Assembly: GCA_030147525.1 (NCBI GenBank)
Contig: JASBVF010000016.1
Location: forward strand, 248,001-312,000
Direction of reading: 5' to 3'
Length of the DNA stretch: 64,000 nt
From: Bacteroidota bacterium
Lineage (GTDB): Bacteria; Bacteroidota; Bacteroidia; Chitinophagales; Saprospiraceae
Part shown: in pieces, positions 60,854-64,000 of the stretch
How positions within the stretch are numbered: the first letter of the stretch is position 1
Layout of the letters: each line of letters opens with the position of its first letter
The notes under the pieces: model-generated
What the model was told of the DNA's origin: nothing
Seen by the model: the letters and a program-made list of their open reading frames with translations, nothing else
Databases searched by the model: none
Translations under genes and position numbers: made by a program

Positions 60854-62924
60854 AAAACTTCAGCACTCCCTCGATAGCCGCCTCCACCTTCTCAATCGAC
60901 GGGATCATCGTCTTCTCAAGCGTCTCGTTCAGCGGAATGGCGGGCATATTTTCCGAGCCGATCGTGCGCACCGGCGCATCGAGCCACTGGAAGCAATTTT
61001 CCTGGATGCGGGCGGCGAGGCTCTGGGCGAACGTATTATTTACCGGTTCCTCGGTGACCACGAGGCAGCGGCCGTGGCGTTTCGTCGCTTCGTACATGGC
61101 TTCTTCGTCAAGCGGGTAAAGGGTGCGCAGGTCGAGCACTTCCACCCGGCCGTCAAACTTTTTCGCAGCATTCAGCGCCCAGTGGACGCCCATGCCGTAG
61201 GTCACGACGACCATCGATTCGCCTTTTTTCACCCGCTCATCATCGGCCTGTACCACTCTGCGGGCAATGCCGAACGGCAGCACGTAATCCTCGGAGGGCA
61301 TCACGCAGCGAGCCGTTTCCGTGCCCCTGACTTTTGACCAGTACAAACCTTTGTGTTCCAAAATGACAACCGGATTGGGGTCGAGGTAGGCGGCTTTGAT
61401 CAAACCCTTCAGGTCGGCTCCGTTGCTGGGGTAGGCGATTTTGATGCCCCGGATGTTGGTCAGCACCGACTCAACGCTGCTGGAATGGTAAGGCCCGCCG
61501 CTACCGTATGCCCCGATGGGTACCCGCAGGATCATGCTCACGGGCCACTTGCCGTTGGAGAGGTAACAAGAGCGGCTGACTTCTGTGAAAAGCTGGTTCA
61601 GGCCCGGCCAGATGTAGTCAGCGAACTGCACCTCGACGATGGGTTTCAGCCCAACGGCGCTCATGCCCACCGTGCTGCCGACGATGAATGCCTCCTGGAT
61701 GGGCGTGTTGAACACCCGGTCGTCGCCGAATTTTTGCGCCAGCGTGGCTGCTTCCCGGAACACGCCGCCGAGCCGCCCGCCGACATCCTGCCCGTAGAGC
61801 AGGCACTCGGGGTGCTTGCGCATCAGTTCCTCGACGGCGAAGAGGGCGCAGTCCACCATCACTTTCACCTCGCCGCCTTTGGGTTCCCGTTCGCCCGATT
61901 CTTCGGTGACGGGCGTGGGGGCGAAGTCGTGGGTGAAGAGGTCCTCCGGGCGTGGGTCTTCGGCTTTTTTTGCTTTCGCAAAATCTTCCTCCACCTTCTG
62001 GCGGGCTTCTTTTTCTATTTTTTTCAAAACACTTTCCGAAAACCCCTCTTCCAGGAGTTGATTTCTGAAAATGGGATACGGGTCACGGGCAGCATGCTCG
62101 TCGAGGTCGTCCCGGTACCACTCCTTCCGCACGCCGGAAGTGTGGTGGTTGAGCAGCGGCACACTCGCATGAACGAGGAACGGCCTGCGCTCCCGGCGGA
62201 TGTTTTCAAGTACCTCCTGCAAAACGGTGTAGCATTCAAAGAAATCATTCCCCTCGATGCGCCGGACTTCAATGCCGTGAAAGCCCTTGGCGTATTCAGC
62301 GGCGTCCTGCGCACGAGTTTCTTCGGCGTTGGCGGAGATGTCCCAGCCGTTGTCCTGCACGAAGTAGAGGATGGGGAACTGCCTGAGCGCCGCCATTTGC
62401 AGGGCTTCGGCGACCTCGCCTTCCGTGACAGAGGCGTCGCCGAGGGAGCAGACAACCACAGGCCCACCTGAATTTCCTGATTTTTTAATTTCCAATTTCT
62501 CCTGATACTGCACCCCCATCGCCACGCCCGTCGTCGGGATGGCCTGCATGCCGGTGGCCGAGGACTGATGCGGGATTTTCGGCTTGTCCGGGTCGTTGAG
62601 GCTGGGGTGGGAGTAGTAGCTGCGGCCTCCGGAGAACGGGTCGTCCCGTTTTGCCATGAGCTGGAGCATCAGGTCGTAAGGTTCCATGCCAATGGCGAGC
62701 AGCAGCGAGTCGTCACGGTAGTAAGCCGAGAGCCAATCCTGCGGGGTGAGTTGCAGACCGAGGGCGATCTGCACGGCCTCGTGGCCCCGTGAAGTGGCGT
62801 GGACGTACTTGGAGACGAATTTGAAATTTTCCTCGTACACTTCCGTCATGCTCTTGGCGGTGGCCATGAGGCGGAAGGCTTCTTTCAGTATTTTTTTATC
62901 GATGGTTGATTTGGTTTCGAACAT
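60852..62924 (-). CDS. Fused E1 alpha-beta 2-oxoacid dehydrogenase (branched-chain type)
   Basis: A 690-residue thiamine-diphosphate enzyme combining the alpha and beta subunits of 2-oxoisovalerate-type dehydrogenase in one chain. The alpha half has TSRGHEAVQIALGLQL, RDDSLLLAIGMEPYDLML and the TPP motif GDASVTEGEVAEALQMAALR with YFVQDN. A linker rich in charged residues (about 310-350) joins the beta half with LYGQDVGGRLGGVFRE, PIQEAFIVGSTVGMSAVGLK and VTEEPVNNTF. It decarboxylates branched-chain 2-oxoacids in the cytoplasm. Start at 62924 gives a normal N-terminus. The crotonase upstream is likely co-transcribed (22 bases apart). Confidence 0.94.
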   Translation of the reverse strand: MFETKSTIDKKILKEAFRLMATAKSMTEVYEENFKFVSKYVHATSRGHEAVQIALGLQLTPQDWLSAYYRDDSLLLAIGMEPYDLMLQLMAKRDDPFSGGRSYYSHPSLNDPDKPKIPHQSSATGMQAIPTTGVAMGVQYQEKLEIKKSGNSGGPVVVCSLGDASVTEGEVAEALQMAALRQFPILYFVQDNGWDISANAEETRAQDAAEYAKGFHGIEVRRIEGNDFFECYTVLQEVLENIRRERRPFLVHASVPLLNHHTSGVRKEWYRDDLDEHAARDPYPIFRNQLLEEGFSESVLKKIEKEARQKVEEDFAKAKKAEDPRPEDLFTHDFAPTPVTEESGEREPKGGEVKVMVDCALFAVEELMRKHPECLLYGQDVGGRLGGVFREAATLAQKFGDDRVFNTPIQEAFIVGSTVGMSAVGLKPIVEVQFADYIWPGLNQLFTEVSRSCYLSNGKWPVSMILRVPIGAYGSGGPYHSSSVESVLTNIRGIKIAYPSNGADLKGLIKAAYLDPNPVVILEHKGLYWSKVRGTETARCVMPSEDYVLPFGIARRVVQADDERVKKGESMVVVTYGMGVHWALNAAKKFDGRVEVLDLRTLYPLDEEAMYEATKRHGRCLVVTEEPVNNTFAQSLAARIQENCFQWLDAPVRTIGSENMPAIPLNETLEKTMIPSIEKVEAAIEGVLKF

Positions 62925-62946
62925 GGTTTGGTTAGGTTTTGATGTT

Positions 62947-63717
62947 TCAGTCCTTATTTTTAAACGCCTGAATCGCATTCTTCGTAAAATCAGACAGCAC
63001 CAGTTGGCCGCTCATGGCCGCCCGCTCGTCGAGCAGCGAGTCCCAGTTTTCGGTGCCCTGCCAGAAAATTTGCTTCAAGTGTCGCATGGCCTGCGGGTTG
63101 GATTTCACCAGGATCTGGGTGAAATGCTCGATGTAGGCATCCACCTGCTCCACCGTTTCGAAGACCTCGTTGAACAGGCCTTTCGACTTGGCCCAATCGG
63201 CGGTCTGCCATTCGGTGGCGTTGATGGCCATTTGGCTGAAAGCCGAAAGCCCCATCTTCCGCTCACAGGCCGGGCCGACGACGAAGGGGCCGATGCCCAC
63301 CGCCAGTTCGCTCAGCCGCACAGAGGCCCACTTGCTGGCAATGCAGTAATCTGTGGCTGCCGCCAATCCGACGCCGCCGCCGACTGTTTTGCCCTGCACC
63401 CGTCCGATGATGAGTTTTGGGCACTTGCGCATGGCGTTGATCACATTGGCGAAGCCGAGAAAAAACTTTTTACCGGTTTCAAAATCGCTGATTGCGGCCA
63501 GTTCGTCGAAGCTGGCCCCGGCGCAGAAAGTACGATCCCCGCCGCTGCGCAGCACGATAACGTGAGCGTCGCCGCTTTCGCCGGCGGTGTGAATGGCATT
63601 AGCCAGTTCGGCCAACAGCCTTCCGGGCAAAGAGTTTTGGGCAGGGTGGGAAAATTCGATGGTAGCGACCCCGTTTTTAAAAGAAAGCGAGACGGAGCCA
63701 AGTTGTGTTTTATCCAT
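62947..63717 (-). CDS. Enoyl-CoA hydratase/isomerase family protein lacking one usual glutamate
   Basis: A 256-residue crotonase-fold protein. The oxyanion-hole strings are FCAGASFDELAAI and IGRVQGKTVGGGVGLAAATD. The first catalytic Glu of classical hydratases (in GGGCELA) is replaced by Gly in GGGVGLA, while the second, in RLSELAVGIGP, is kept. It may therefore be an isomerase or a methylglutaconyl-type enzyme rather than a standard hydratase. Its place beside the branched-chain E1 gene suggests leucine or valine breakdown. Confidence 0.9.
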   Translation of the reverse strand: MDKTQLGSVSLSFKNGVATIEFSHPAQNSLPGRLLAELANAIHTAGESGDAHVIVLRSGGDRTFCAGASFDELAAISDFETGKKFFLGFANVINAMRKCPKLIIGRVQGKTVGGGVGLAAATDYCIASKWASVRLSELAVGIGPFVVGPACERKMGLSAFSQMAINATEWQTADWAKSKGLFNEVFETVEQVDAYIEHFTQILVKSNPQAMRHLKQIFWQGTENWDSLLDERAAMSGQLVLSDFTKNAIQAFKNKD

Positions 63718-63743
63718 GATGGTTAGGAAAATTTTTTGGACGG

Positions 63744-63751
63744 CAAAGTTA
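63744..63751 (-). promoter_or_regulatory. -7 element for the crotonase/E1 operon
   Basis: Minus-strand TAACTTTG matches TAnnTTTG exactly, 27 bases before the ATG at 63717. No well-spaced TTG is visible. Confidence 0.4.
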
Positions 63752-63786
63752 AGGCAAAGTGGGGGAGAACGGAGGGATTTGGAGAG

Positions 63787-64000
63787 TCATTCTCCTTGCG
63801 TTTCTGGTTTTTTACTTGCTAAAACCTTTGCCAAAAAGCACTGGTCATATGTTGCGAGGCTCTGCAGTTCCCATCTCTCGAAGAGGTATTGGATAATATT
63901 TTTATCACAAACCATGATTGTATCGCCAATAGTCACTTGCTTGGGGTTGATGCTGACTTTGATGTCGTAATCGTATTTTCGATTAAAAAGTCCTGCATAG
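63787..64000 (-). CDS. C-terminal part of a DNA-alkylation-like or unknown protein, cut by the window edge
   Basis: Only the last 70 residues are visible: VSINPKQVTIGDTIMVCDKN, then IQYLFERWELQSLATYDQCF, ending ASKKPETQGE before the TGA at 63787-63789. It is a soluble alpha/beta piece; the label is only a placeholder, since no family can be recognised from so little. It lies on the same strand as the crotonase gene, 69 bases upstream of it. Confidence 0.5.
   Translation of the reverse strand, partial: YAGLFNRKYDYDIKVSINPKQVTIGDTIMVCDKNIIQYLFERWELQSLATYDQCFLAKVLASKKPETQGE

Noticed and set aside
61353-62471. 372-codon frame antisense to the E1 dehydrogenase
   Set aside because: Shadow frame; the sense strand carries intact TPP motifs.

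Overview
This 64 kb window is a chromosomal segment of a Bacteroidota bacterium, most likely of the Saprospiria (Lewinella/Haliscomenobacter type). The evidence is a gliding-motility gldD next to ssb and mutY, secreted proteins with type IX secretion (T9SS) sorting domains, a FecI/FecR/TonB-receptor/DUF4249 cassette, DUF5916 and DUF5682 proteins, fused E1 alpha-beta dehydrogenase, and promoters of the Bacteroidetes form (TTG, about 19 bases, TAnnTTTG). There are no rRNA or tRNA genes, CRISPR arrays, prophage or insertion sequences that I can see.

Layout. 0-3.3 kb is a small accessory patch: a truncated secreted protein, a Uma2-type nuclease, a DUF4240 protein followed by a 102-residue GIY-YIG-like nuclease, a possible 45-residue ORF and a PIN toxin/antitoxin pair. 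3.4-6.2 kb is polA with intact proofreading. 6.3-11.2 kb is a leftward block: ABC ATPase, FtsX-like permease, DUF6883, DUF4926, mutY, ssb and gldD, with gldE missing from its usual place. 11.3-24.4 kb runs leftward with a lipoprotein methyltransferase, fumarylacetoacetase, a T9SS serine protease, ApbE, a Tat-exported Gfo/Idh/MocA protein, an MltD-like transglycosylase, gatA and pheS. 24.6-31.8 kb has an O-antigen-ligase-like membrane protein, DUF5916, pnuC and a T9SS protein carrying both dockerin-like and cohesin-like modules. 31.9-43.4 kb has an orphan DUF5682 protein, a PBP1A, a HEAT-cyclophilin lipoprotein, a DNA methyltransferase with a nuclease-like tail, gcvT and a Rieske oxygenase. 43.4-47.1 kb holds ybeY, an RsbW-type kinase, a rhodanese lipoprotein, BatB and a TIGR01777 epimerase. 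47.3-51.9 kb is a peptide ABC importer (binding lipoprotein and two permeases, no ATPases). 52-64 kb has a small lipoprotein, HU, a cystathionine gamma-synthase/lyase, the sigma/anti-sigma/TonB/DUF4249 cassette, two outer-membrane proteins, and an E1 dehydrogenase with a crotonase for branched-chain acyl-CoA metabolism.

The most striking signal not explained by genes is a series of about a dozen intergenic long inverted repeats. Their arms are about 28-41 nt, often built from about four tandem 8-10 nt words that differ from locus to locus. They sit tightly between start and stop codons, sometimes include the stop codon, and in one case (TonB receptor, 55.8 kb) supply the apparent translation start. 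They are listed one by one below.
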